A DNA stretch of 64,000 bases from Helicostylum pulchrum (lineage: Eukaryota; Mucoromycota; Mucoromycetes; Mucorales; Mucoraceae): the NCBI GenBank assembly GCA_025677825.1, contig JAIXMO010000030.1:62001-126000 (forward strand), given 5' to 3'. The notes beneath the pieces are model-generated. The model did not search any database. It saw nothing but the letters and a program-made list of their open reading frames with translations, and was not told the origin of the DNA. Made by a program: the position numbers and the translations under genes. This document shows positions 1-13,356 of this stretch, in pieces. Numbering within the stretch: position 1 is the stretch's first letter; each line of letters starts with the position of its first letter.

Positions 1-72
1 TTCCTTGTTATTACACCTGTCCCAGAAGGTCTCAGCATGTCTAACCCAACCTTGGCAGTCTTTAACAAGTAA
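1..72 (+). CDS. 3' end of an unidentified gene (partial)
   Basis: Frame 1 is open from the window edge to a TAA at 70-72. It gives a 23-residue tail that begins FLVITPVPEGL and ends AVFNK. The even, hydrophobic-then-polar composition looks like a real C-terminus, but I do not recognise the family and most of the gene lies outside the window. It could also be chance, since only 23 codons are visible. Confidence 0.35.
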   Translation, partial: FLVITPVPEGLSMSNPTLAVFNK

Positions 73-405
73 TTGGACCAAGCTATATACATATATAAAT
101 AAGGTATACTCAATTGGTATATTGTAAGGATATAAGTTACTGGTCAAAGATCCTCAACAGGCAGTAATATTTATATTTATTTTGACTTGTTCATTTAATA
201 TTTATTTTTTATTTTCGCGAAGTCGCTTATTACGATATCTCATGCGACTTTATAATATTTTTATCTCAGCAGCTAACAAACAGGGTGATGTCATCATACA
301 CTCTCTGGCTCTCGCCCCAGGCCTTGTAAGTTTTTGTATAACCGCACTTTTTCATATTTTTTTTTGTTTTTTTCCTCTTTTAACCCCACTCTCCATTATT
401 TTAAC

Positions 406-856
406 ATGATCTCCAACGTCCTTGCTCGTTCCGCTATGCGTGCTTCTACTCGTCAAGTTGTCCGTTCTGATCTTTATCATTTCTCCAACTCTAACGGTCA
501 AGTAAGGAAAAAAAAAACGAAAAAAAAAAAAATATGCAGTGATAGTAAAATATTTGATTTCTAACGAATATAATTTATGTGTAGAACGTTCCTTTCAACA
601 CCAAGAACAGACCTGCTCTTGCTATCAAGATGACCTTGTATTTGGGTCTTGGTTTCGCTTTTCCTTTCATTGGTAAGTAGTACATACATAAAAATATGAC
701 GTGAGATTTTTGTTTTTTCTAATGATTCTTTTTTTTTCTATTTAAATAGGTGCCTGGTGGCAATTGTAAGTTTTAGCAGAAAAAAAAAAGATAGCGGATT
801 TATTTTAGGAAAACTATACTAATGCATATTTATGAAATAGCCACAAGGCTGGTTAA
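406..856 (+). CDS. COX8: Cytochrome c oxidase subunit 8 (COX VIIc family), mitochondrial
   Basis: A four-exon gene (406-501, 585-672, 750-765, 841-856) gives a 71-residue protein. The N-terminus is Arg/Ser-rich and lacks acidic residues until about residue 22, as expected of a mitochondrial presequence. It is followed by an NVPFNTKNR motif and one membrane helix (LGLGFAFPFIGAWW), ending QFHKAG. This matches yeast Cox8, a single-span nuclear-encoded subunit of respiratory complex IV in the inner membrane, in length and in the IPF...GFAVPF...QLKKSG pattern. The last exon is only 16 nt. The third intron has a clear TACTAAT branch point, and using it rather than the early TAA at 767 restores the family's C-terminus. 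The start is the first ATG of the conserved frame. Confidence 0.88.
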
Positions 857-1215
857 ATTTAGCCCGTCTTTTTTAGATTTGTAAACAACTTCACCTTTTT
901 TAAAAAGAAAAACCACACCTATAACAACCTCATTCTTTTTTCTTGGAAAAATAATGGATAACAAAAAAACAAAAACAAAAAAATATACATACACATACAC
1001 TTGATGTTACAAGAAAGAAAGGGATTTTTAGACGTATAATAAAAAAAGCCAGAATCTTTTTTTTTGTCCAAATTCGAGTTTTTTTTTATTTTATTTTTTA
1101 TTTGTTTGGAAGGGAAAAAAAGTTATAAATAATTATTTTTTTATGTGTGTGTATATATACTTTTTTTTTTTTTCTTGTATGATAATGTTCTTGTTCTTCT
1201 TTCCGCTTTTATATA
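857..1215. other. Intergenic, A/T-tract rich
   Basis: This is the 3' flank of COX8 and the promoter of the kelch gene. It holds many T and A runs and a TATATATAC stretch near 1150. No coding signal was seen on either strand. Confidence 0.6.
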
Positions 1216-2930
1216 ATGCATACCATTTGGTGTGTTTTATTACTAGAATCATTATTATTTATTAAAATAATCGAGGGCCTCAATTATGCTGATTTCGGAT
1301 TACCTAATAGTAATCCTTGTATTTTTACTTCAAACCAAACTGTATATATTATCAATGAACAATCTCTTTCAATCACATTCGATCAAGCTTCTTGGGATAC
1401 TATTACACCACAAATAATCGAGCATAATCTAACAACGGTTGCTGCATGTCCTATCACTCGTTCAGACAAACTTATTTTAATTCCATTGCTACTACAACAA
1501 AGACAACAACAAGGACAACAACAACAACAACCTTTACAGGCCATAGATAATATCACCAGTAATTCTTGGACTACAAATAATAACATCACTTATTTAGGAC
1601 CTCAAAATGCAGTTGATACATTTATGACTGAAGCAACTCATTTTTCTACCACTACTTTTAATGATTTCATAATGATTTTCGGTGGTAACGAGTCTAGTAC
1701 TTTTATACTTGATACGCGTTACTCAACACTATATTCTTGGTATCAAATACCCTTACAGCCAACTACACCGCCATCATCCCCTGATTCCGTACTTTATGCC
1801 ACATCACGTTGGGTCCTGCATTTTAGGGTAGAGATAAATATTGCTTATATAGATTTATTTGATCCTATCAGTTTTCAATGGTATGGTACAATCTCGAGTA
1901 TAGAATTATTAAACACTACTACAAAAAAAAATATTCAAGTTTTACCTCTTATCAATAATAATACTTCAGATTCTTTATTAATCATAAACATAATACAAGA
2001 TACCATTGATAGTAGCGGTAATAGTAGTTATCAAACTACTAGAACTACAACTGAATTCTGGAGATTGGATATTTCGACCTGGATCCCAGATACCCTTACT
2101 TTAACAAAATTAAATACGCTCTTCCAACAATCCAGTACCATTTCTACTGGTGGTGGATCTGTTATTGTTACACCAGTGAATGGTGAAATAGCCCTTTTTT
2201 ATGGAGGAAATGAACGCCTGGCATTTCTAGACACAACAAATTTGACTTTTATTTCACCTCCTCAATGGATTACTACTATTGACAACACTTCTTTAATATC
2301 TCAAAATAATAATTTGGCAATTATATTGGGTTCCGTATTAGGTGGCCTTTTTTTTATTGTGCTTATTATTTTGTTTATATGGTTTTATAAAAAAAAGCGT
2401 AGTAGTAGTGTTCCACTACGCCCCAATAATAATAATAATGAAAAGCCATCGTTGTTACAAAAAAACAAATGGCCTTTAAAAAGTAAAAGACCTGGTACTT
2501 ACAAAAAATCGTTTTATATATACACATATATATGCCAAATATTTATTTTATTTATCGTAACATTGTAGAAAAAGAAAATATGATCACTACTAGTAGAGCA
2601 TTTGAAGAGTCTCCACCTTTATCAGAATTCACATTATCACCAATTAAACGACTATCTCCCTTAGAACTATTTTACCCATCCAGTGCTGCACTATCTACTT
2701 TACCGGATGCACCAGAAGATGAGATCATTGTGCTACCCCAACAACAACAACAACAACAACAACAACAAAATATTAAGAAGAGTAGGTTCCGAGAACATTT
2801 TGATTTTCATTCTTTCCCACAAGATACAACAATTACTCCCAGTAAATCTCTACCATTAGCGTCTTCTTCAACAACAATAACTAGTCAGCCACAGCTGCAT
2901 ATACCACGATCTTCTTCGTCTTACGTGTAA
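1216..2930 (+). CDS. Kelch-repeat type I membrane protein
   Basis: Two exons (1216-2494 and 2569-2930) encode 546 residues. The first 20 or so residues form a signal peptide (IWCVLLLESLLFIKIIEG). The ectodomain has kelch/galactose-oxidase beta-propeller features, such as MIFGGNESS near residue 155 and IALFYGGNE near residue 330, and many NxT/S glycosylation sites. A single membrane helix (AIILGSVLGGLFFIVLIILFIWF, about 372-394) is followed by a basic stop-transfer KKKRSSS. The cytoplasmic tail carries Asn and Gln runs (ten Gln near 2740-2770) and Ser/Pro-rich sequence. Proteins of this layout are common in Mucoromycota; the ligand and role are unknown. The intron (2495-2568) is required because the tail continues in frame only after splicing. 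Confidence 0.75.
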
Positions 2931-3190
2931 TATATATAATACCCTTTTTTTTTCCTTTACACTCTTTATATACAATTAATATTTTTTCTTTTTCGCAATT
3001 CAGATGGTTTTGCTTACCTTTTTTGGACATAATAAAAAATAAAATTCAGAACCCCTCCCTTTAAAAACAAACTTCTTCCAACAGTACTTATACGCGACTT
3101 TTAATAAATTCGGTAAACAGGTTTTAATCATTACACAAGGTAATAGTTTGACATGCTAAATTATTTATATGTGGGGATAAGGATTCGTGG

Positions 3191-3660
3191 CTATCTTGAA
3201 TGTCTTCGCAATTTTGGACAACTCCACGATAAAAAGCCATATTCTTTTTTGATACTTTTTTTTATATTTGAAGCAGACCAAGTACCAAAGTAGCACCATG
3301 ACCAAATTTCTTCTTCAACAGAAAACGTAGCACAAAATACTGACACGCCTTTCGCTTGCTTCGAAACAAGCTGGTTGCCCGGTCGAATCATAAACAAGCA
3401 GCACACACAAGAGACCCGTATGTTAAAATGACCAGAGCCAGAATCTGACAACAGATATTCCTTATCGCTTGCATGGGGCCGCCAGAAGCTGCAGTCTTAA
3501 AAGCGGCCAAGCGATCCAAGTCGAAATTCGACAACATGTATTCCTTGTCACTTGCTTCGAAAAAAGCCTTTCGTTTTTCTTCTTCTGTGTCTTTCAAAGC
3601 AGAATTAACAGACCACAGATTCTCGAAAAAGGACGGAAGTGGTTGCTTGAGAAGAAGCAT
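3191..3660 (-). pseudogene. Decayed coding relic with an internal tandem duplication
   Basis: On the minus strand, two open frames overlap with a frame change near 3451. The first reads ...KAFFEASDKEYMLSNFDLDR..., and the second contains a diverged second copy of the same block, QASDKEYLLSDSGSGH. At DNA level, minus-strand copies of CAAGTGACAAGGAATAC and CAAGCGATAAGGAATAT repeat about 80 bp apart. This is more structure than random DNA shows, but there is no plausible start, splice pattern or domain, and the frame is broken. I do not recognise the parent. It lies beside a MITE, so a transposon-derived or captured-gene origin is possible. Confidence 0.35.
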
Positions 3661-3747
3661 TATTTGTAGGGATCGTTAGTTTTCTTTCCAACAGAGAAAA
3701 AATAATATTGCTTCATTACTTTCTGCAAACTATAGATGTACATAGTA

Positions 3748-4519
3748 TCCACTAAATAATAATTATTCATATGAGATAAGTGTTCCTTTAAGATTATTTT
3801 TATACTTTAAATTGTTACTTACAAGAAAATTGGAAGCCATATACTTTCAACTTTTTAAATGAGTTGATGTTTGGAGTAGCGGTTTTTTTTTATGTTACTT
3901 TGGGTTTTTGACAATTTTGTTGCGGTCTCCCAAAAAAATGATTTTTTGTTCGACCTGTTGAATGGACCCAGTAACTTCAAGCTTATTAGCAAACTAAAAG
4001 ATTTAGAAAAGAAAATAGTGTTTAACTTAGGCCCGACTGCAGTGCCGCCACCATCTGTAGGTTCCCCGGTGGGTGCGCACTCTAAATAGGAGTCCCCCTC
4101 CCTCTAAAAATTGAAATTAGTATCAACATGAGTAATATTTGCGCCGCAATCATAAAGTACTTGCTTTAATATTGGTTTAATATAATTAGACCTATACTCT
4201 GTTTCATCCAATGAGCCTTTTTTCAGCTGATTTTCCTCGCCAGCTACGATATCCCGGCTTATAGAAATATATAAGTGAAATAAGGGTTATCGATAAAATA
4301 ATATACTTACTAAACCTTTAAACCTTTAATTACTTTTTTAATGCTTTGGCGTTCGATAATGTTCTGGTGCATTTTTTCTTTTTTTTCAAAGTAGCTTTTA
4401 TACCGCTACCTTCTACATCCTACAAATTTTTACATTTTAGTTATATGGTAGATAAATAAAAAAAATAATTATTTACTTACTTGCAAAACGAAAACAGCCA
4501 ATTATTATTATTTAGTGGA
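3748..4519. mobile_element. Non-autonomous MITE-like element, TA-flanked (Tc1/mariner type)
   Basis: The ends are inverted repeats: TCCACTAAATAATAAT reads inward from 3748, and the same 16 bases read inward from 4519 on the other strand with no mismatch. Each end is flanked by TA (3746-3747 and 4520-4521), the target duplication of Tc1/mariner elements. The 772-bp interior has no transposase-length frame. A 65-codon frame at 3892-4089, ending in a Pro/Val/Gly-rich tail, may be chance. The classification rests only on the termini. Confidence 0.6.
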
Positions 4520-5270
4520 TAATCTTTACAGTCTGAAAGCAATGTGTAACTCTGAAGTTGAATGTATTTTAACGTATTCCCTTTCGAGCGCACTCACTTT
4601 TAAAAGACTTGGAGCTGAAAAAAATTTGAGGATTTTTTTTAAAGGTAATTAATTGAAAATTCAGAGACAATATACTTGTCATCTAAAAACCGATTTAGGA
4701 TGTAGAAACCATGAAACTAAAGCATATATTAAAGAATGAAAAAAAGTTAAGAGGCGTCAACCTCAATCTAGCGAAATTTATTCGTTTTATTATTGGTCAA
4801 TAAACAAATGAACCTAATGAAACTCTTACATGAAACGACACTTTTGGTGTGTTAAAATAAGTTGTTAGCAACAGGTTTGTAGATGTGTATTTACATAGAA
4901 GTAGAGATAGCAGTTTCAATGCAACGATATGTTCAACGATTAATCGTTGAATTGAAAAAAGGTCTCAACGATCGAACGATATGCCATAATAGAATCAATT
5001 TTTTTTTACCAAAAAAAAAAAGGGAAAAATCTTGTTGCATCATTGAAGTAAGAAAATAGACGCGCTAAAAAAAGAAAAAAAAAAGGTCTTTGTCAAGTTG
5101 GGTGTTCAAATTATTAGCTATAACTGAATTCGATAGTCAAGTACAAGGTAGATATAAACCCAATTGATTTTACCAAGTGAAGTTCAAAAAAGTGTCAAAA
5201 GAATGACTAATTGGACTTCGAACTTATAATAAAATGAGGTTGAAAGAAGCGGGTTGTTTCTTTTTTTTAA
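4520..5270. other. Intergenic between two MITE-like elements
   Basis: No coding signal. It contains a perfect 20-bp palindrome at 4932-4951 (TTCAACGATTAATCGTTGAA), with further CAACGAT-type words nearby at 4922 and 4966. Confidence 0.5.
4932..4951. repeat. Perfect 20-bp palindrome
   Basis: TTCAACGATTAATCGTTGAA equals its own reverse complement over all 20 bases. CAACGAT or its complement recurs within 40 bp on both sides. It could be a dimeric protein-binding site or a transposon-derived hairpin; there is no evidence for either. Confidence 0.7.
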
Positions 5271-5852
5271 CAAGTAGAGATTATCCCTCCCCGCCCATTT
5301 GGGCAGTCTCTTAAAAGTAAAATATTGTATAAAAAAATTCATCTTTTAAAAAGCTTGTTAGATATTTTTAAAGATAAAATTGTCAAGCAGAATTATAGTG
5401 TTTGTGTTATTTATACAGTATGTACTGGTGAAGATATAAGCTATACATAATGCTATGTTAAAGGGCTTATTTTTCACTGCCCAAATGAGCAGGCACTTTG
5501 AACGTCATTTAATATGGATGCACACATATTTATTCGGTCACCATAACACGATCAATAGCGAATACAATAATAAATGTTACAGATTATTTTTTCCATCTCA
5601 ACTGTAATCAGACGCAAGTGAGAGCACTTTTGACATAGGGGCGTGTCGGGACTGCAAGAAAAATATGTCTCTAAACATAGACGCAAATAATGATTGGAAT
5701 TATATAAAATAGAAGTAGTTTTAATACAACCAAATCATTTGTTAACTCGTGTATTTTCATGAAATGAATTCGAAATTAGCAAAAACCTTTTGACCATTTA
5801 AATTTCTTCAGTGTTATAGCCTGCCCTTTTGGGCATACCTAATCTCTACCTG
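5271..5852. mobile_element. Non-autonomous MITE-like element with TTAA target duplication (piggyBac-like)
   Basis: The left end reads CAAGTAGAGATTA from 5271. The right end, read inward from 5852 on the minus strand, is CAGGTAGAGATTA, so 12 of 13 bases match. Just inside each end is a small palindrome, GCCCATTTGGGC on the left and GCCCAAAAGGGC on the right, and a third related copy lies near 5480. Both ends are flanked by TTAA (5267-5270 and 5853-5856), the target site of piggyBac-type transposons. The 582-bp interior is non-coding. The superfamily assignment rests on the TTAA alone, because the terminal bases are not the usual piggyBac CCC. Confidence 0.6.
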
Positions 5853-6246
5853 TTAATAAATTGTATACCTGTGGTTGGCGTGTATTATATCTACTATGTA
5901 CAGTTTTTTTTACGTCCGTATTCGAAGATATTTTTATAGTATAGCTATCTCATTTGAGTGAGGTGCTGTAAAAAAAAAACCTGGTGCGAAAACCTGATGA
6001 GCGTATCTTTCTCCTTGTTTTAATACGCCATTTTGAACCCGTCAAAACTTTTTGCATGTAAACACCAGAGATAAAAAAGTTAAACGAATAATAATCAAGC
6101 TTGTGAGTCATCGTCAGTGCCTCGGTTTGGTCTAACTCCGATCAACAAGTCACAGGCCGCCAAATCTTATCGCCCAAAATGTTTATAAAGCAACTGAAAT
6201 CCAATATTTACCTCTTTTTACTCTTTTCCCTTGAATTTCTTGTATC
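5853..6246. other. Intergenic, promoter side of ARG5,6
   Basis: No coding signal. A GTGAGTCATCG stretch near 6103 holds TGAGTCA (6104-6110), a bZIP/Gcn4-type half-site pair that would suit general amino-acid control of the arginine gene downstream. This is inference from the motif and the neighbour. Confidence 0.4.
6104..6110. promoter_or_regulatory. Possible Gcn4-like site upstream of ARG5,6
   Basis: TGAGTCA is the consensus site of Gcn4/CPC1-type bZIP activators, which control arginine biosynthesis in other fungi. It lies about 140 bp before the ARG5,6 start. A 7-mer can occur by chance. Confidence 0.4.
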
Positions 6247-8922
<2,676 letters not shown>

Positions 8923-9098
8923 ATACATACTTTCTTCCTCCCCTCCTCTTTACGCATTTAGACATTTATTATAAAAAAATCATTCCCTATATATAAAAAA
9001 CCATTTGATTTATAAAAAAAAACTTGTATTACTAAATTGCTCTTTCCATCACGCATATTTTGTTTTTTATTATTTTTTGAAAAGATTTCTTATTATAA

Positions 9099-12000
9099 TT
9101 ATTTAAGATTTTTTTTTGGTTTTTTCTCTTTAAAACGAAGAATGCTCTTCGTCTTCCTCTTCGTCATCTTTTCTACCGCTTGTTTGTATAAGTTTTCACG
9201 ACAATACTCCAGATCGTGCTCGTTACAGAAGTTACGGACGACTGCTTCGATGTTATCGCCCTACAAATAAGATAAAAATGCTTTTTTAAAAAAAGAAGAG
9301 TATTATATCTATTCAAAACTTACGTCGTATAAACTTAGATTTACAAAGCTATCGTCCGAACGTTTCACCCGAAGTCGGATAGGTTTCATTGTCTTTTTTT
9401 CCGTCTCCGAGCTCGATCCTTCTTTTTCCTCAAAAGTAGGTGTAGTAGCAGCAGTAGGTGTAGTAGGCGCAGTAGATGCGATAGGTGTTATAGGTAAGGT
9501 AGGAACAGCAAGTTGAGGAGACTCAGTGCGACTAGCACTATTCACCGAAAAGAAAGTATCACTCTTTTGACTAATAGGAGAGTTCGCTCTACTAATATTA
9601 CCAGTATCATTATTACTAAACATAGCATTCTTCATAGAAGAAGCCAAGTTCATTTCACGATTAATACTATCAAAGGCAGTTTCTTTGTACTTATCAGCGT
9701 CCAAGAGTTCGTTCTCCTTTTTGGGGAGAGGTTGTACCAAGGATAAATTGAAATCAACAGAATTGTTCGAATTAATAACAAGAGTATCTCTCTTTTGGCT
9801 ATGGGTGATAGGGCTAGTACGAGGAGAATTATTTGAATTATTTAGCGGAATTAGATCTCCAAAATCAACAAGATTATCTGCTTCAGAAGCTTGCTTCTGA
9901 ATCTCGATTTCAGCATTAGAGACAGTCCCTGAAATAAGTTCCGAAAAGCGAACCAAGCTGGATGAATCTACGTTCGACTCGAAAGCATAATTGGCATCGC
10001 CGTTACTATAACTCAAAACTTCTACAGGCATTATTCTACTAGCAGAGGCCTCTTGTGGGACAAGCACCTTGCTGCTACTGGTTGTGTACGAGTTGTGGTC
10101 GGGAATTTCAAGTGTGCCAATGCTTTCCCAAACATCCCCTTTTAATACGGGTCTACTTGGTACATTGGGGGAGTTGGTAGTATCAATTAAACTTATAGAG
10201 TCATTGGTATTAGTAGCATTAGTAGTAGTAGAGATAGTAGTAGCAGTAGTGGTGGTGGCTTGAGGTACCGGCCCAGGGTTATTGGCAAACTCCCCCCAGT
10301 TACCAACAGTATGCTTATTTGCAGAACTTGTTGGAGGTCGGGAAAATGTAGACCGACGGGGAGCAGCTGTACGACCGGTTGCCCAGTCACCCTTAGCATT
10401 TTTATCAGCGAGAACTAAAAGTTTTTTTAGAAAAAAATTAGTATGTTATTTAATCCATTTGCATAATTAATTTATATTTTACCTTCCGGAGCGAAGTTGT
10501 CTTGCCAAGTACTATGTTTTTGAGTAATTGGAGCGGGAGTAGCAAGTGCAGGTTCTGATTCTTTCGTATTACCCCATTCTTCTGCCGAAGACCACTTGTA
10601 ACGCGGTTTTTCTGGTTTAGATTTTCTTACTACCGAGAACTTCGGCAGGGCAGGCTCCTTGGTACTCAGCTTGATTACATTCTCTGTGGAATCGGTCCAA
10701 GAAATACCACTGTCCGAGCTCACCAAAGAGTCACTTCTCGAGCGTCTGTCACTGTGAACTTTTTTGCTATTATAGCGAGAGCTTGAGCCGTTGGTAAACG
10801 ATGAAAATGGAATAGGTGGTGATGCTGTCAGAGCGGGAGTGTTAGCACCGCTTGTCTGCACGGTCTTTTCGTGTTCCAGACCGCTGGTATATTTTTCGTT
10901 TACCCAGTACGACGTATTCCTTTGTTCGTCCAAGACTTCTTTTACGAAGCCTTGTTTCTCAACGTCGTGCCAATCTACAACCTTCACTTTGTCCGCTGGT
11001 CCCCAACCATCACTTTCAGAAACTATAGGACTGTTACGGTAGTGTTTTTGCGAGTCCCGCTTGAAAAGAGGATTTGGCTTATTGGGAAAAAAACTACTTT
11101 GTTGCCATTGTTCTTTGTAGTCACCTTCAACATACCCATTCCAATCGTGTTCGGGATATGTTTCTAGTGTAGATGTTTCCACAGCAGCAGAAGGGATTAT
11201 AACGTTTTCACGGCGTTGTTGACGATGTTTGTTTGAGTTCCAGTCGTCCGAGCTTGGTCCCCAGCCACCTAAATTGATTTCAGAGCCTGTATTTCCTAAC
11301 GTGGAAGAAATGCGTTCTTGTTCTTCTTCTTCCTCCTCATCTTCTTCTTCCTCCTCCTCCTCTTCTTCATCTTCATCTTCTTGTGCGTCCGAAGTATGAT
11401 ATTCTTCAGTGACGTTTAAAGTATTTTCTGATCGATTATCAAGGCCATAAATGCCAGGGATATCATTAGGCTTAAATTCTTGAGTCCATAGTGCTGGTGT
11501 TGTTGAACGGAAGGTAGAATTCGCAGCTCTTAAAGCACTTAAACGGTTGAGGGAGCCGGTAGCAACTACTGAAATTGGTTCAGGAATTTGGGTTGATTCC
11601 TATACACATTTGTAAGTAGAAAAAAAAAAAAAAAAATTAAGAAATTGTTTTATCACTTACTTTTTCTAACTCATCCATCAAATTGGTAAATTCGTGAGGT
11701 TTCATATCGAAATTTTCAGCTAAAAGGGAAATCATTTGACCAGATATAAAGCGACCTTCGACTATTGGGCATAATTGGGGATCAGTGGAATGAGCTATGC
11801 TATCGATAGCAATCGCATTTAAAGTAATAACAGACTTATCATTTACATAACGATCCATTTCTGAAGAGGTATCAAAGTTACAGATAATAATGTTTTGAAG
11901 ATCATCATAGTTAACAAGACGTATTTCACGAAGGTTACAATCAATACCACTGTAACAAATGTTGTATACATCTCTAGGTTTAACAGGACCAGATGATTCC

Positions 12001-13217
12001 ATATGAATACGATATAAAGAGCTTGATATATAATCCATATCAGAGAAAGCAGTGAGAATACTAGAATCGATATTGGGACAATTGATGACTTGAAATATAT
12101 GCAAATATCTATTTTGACTTAAAGCACGTTGAATACCAACACTGGTCAATTGGGGGCAATCCTTGAATCCCATTGTTTGAATACATGATAAATAAGGTGA
12201 TAAACAAATTAACTGATCATCATCCAAATTTAAATTTTCAATCAATAATCGACTTGGATAAGCACCAGTTTGAATCATATCAGGAAAGCTAGAAAGTTGA
12301 TCATTGTTAAGTCTATACTGAAGTGACTCGGGGCATGAACGAATTTCAAGGCAATTCAAGTTAACACAAGAGTTTAAAGCATTCACAATAGATACAGCGG
12401 TTAAATGAAGACCACCTTCTACACGAAATTCAACAAGTCCAGGAAAGGCTTCCACAACCTTTAAAAAATAAGGATCCCATAAGATGGTAGCATCAGTTAA
12501 AGTTAAGCGAGTTAACTTGAGTCTTTGAGGTGTACAAATTTTCGCCAATATGCCAATGTCCATCTTTTGTAAAGATATTTGGAGTTCTGTAAGGTGTGTT
12601 GCTCTAGTAATAAGTGTTTCTGCCCATTTTAAACTGATGTTAAAATTACCGTCTAAGCATAAACTTGTTAAGCGAGAAAATACAGAGTTAAGAACTAATT
12701 CATGGCCCACTTTAGCACCAACAATACGAAGGCTAGTCAAGTCTTGAGCAAAGGAAGCCAGTCGTTCAATATGCATAGTTTCCAACTCCCAACCATAGAT
12801 AGTTAATGTTGTCACCTTTTCGCAAATACCTGTAATTGTGCTGGTAATATTAGGATTAGCTAGTTTGTTTGGGCAATGTCTTTCCTTATTCCATTTTGCG
12901 ATAGGTTGAAATAAAGTCCTGGTATGATCAGTAAAAATCAAAAAGATATCGCGAACCAAAAGAGCATTCTTTTTCGACTCGTTGATGGCAGTTAAAAAGA
13001 GACCAAAGTTCTTTGGTTGGTCTAAGCAAGGTTTTTCCCATAATACATTCTGCGCAGCAGCAGTCCATTTTGGGTGAATAAAGCAAGTAACATACTTATC
13101 ATGAGTGTCCAAAAAACGACAAATGTGTTCCATTATAGAGTTTGGTAAAGTAAGGAAAGAAGCCTTCTTTGGTTCTTCAAAGGAGAAATCACTCCAGTGT
13201 TCCATTGCCTTCTTCAT
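9099..13217 (-). CDS. Large F-box/leucine-rich-repeat protein with long disordered tail
   Basis: Four exons (13217-11661, 11599-10483, 10414-9324, 9260-9099) encode about 1308 residues. An F-box lies near residues 20-60 (LPNSIMEHICRFLDT), and leucine-rich repeats of the Fbxl type fill about 90-450. A long low-complexity tail follows. It includes a run of about 25 acidic residues (11330-11385), repeated GGWGP/NWGEF/DWNG Trp-Gly motifs and Ser/Thr-rich linkers. The last about 70 residues form a compact segment (IRLRVKRSDDSF...GDNIEAVVRNFC) that reads like a small ubiquitin-fold or PB1-like domain. F-box proteins act as substrate receptors of SCF ubiquitin ligases; the substrate here is unknown. 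All four exons join in frame, but a split into two genes cannot be excluded. Confidence 0.72.
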
Positions 13218-13356
13218 AACCGTGACAAAATTATTAAACTGGAAAAAGACAAAGAATAAAAAAAATAAAAAATTTCTTTTTTTAAAGCGGGTCGTGTTTT
13301 TTATTTGACAAAGAATTCTAAAAGGGGAAAGTGTGAGAGGGGATGCAGAAATTAAC

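Noticed and set aside
767..769. Early TAA as the end of the COX8 gene
   Set aside because: A GT-AG intron with a TACTAAT branch point starts at 766 and restores the conserved QFHKAG ending.
1383..1589. Cys-rich open frame on the minus strand
   Set aside because: It is the antisense of a CAA/Gln repeat in the kelch protein; the Cys run is the complement of that repeat.
4021..4089. Pro/Val/Gly-rich frame end inside the TA element as a transposase piece
   Set aside because: Too short, with no DDE motif or zinc finger.
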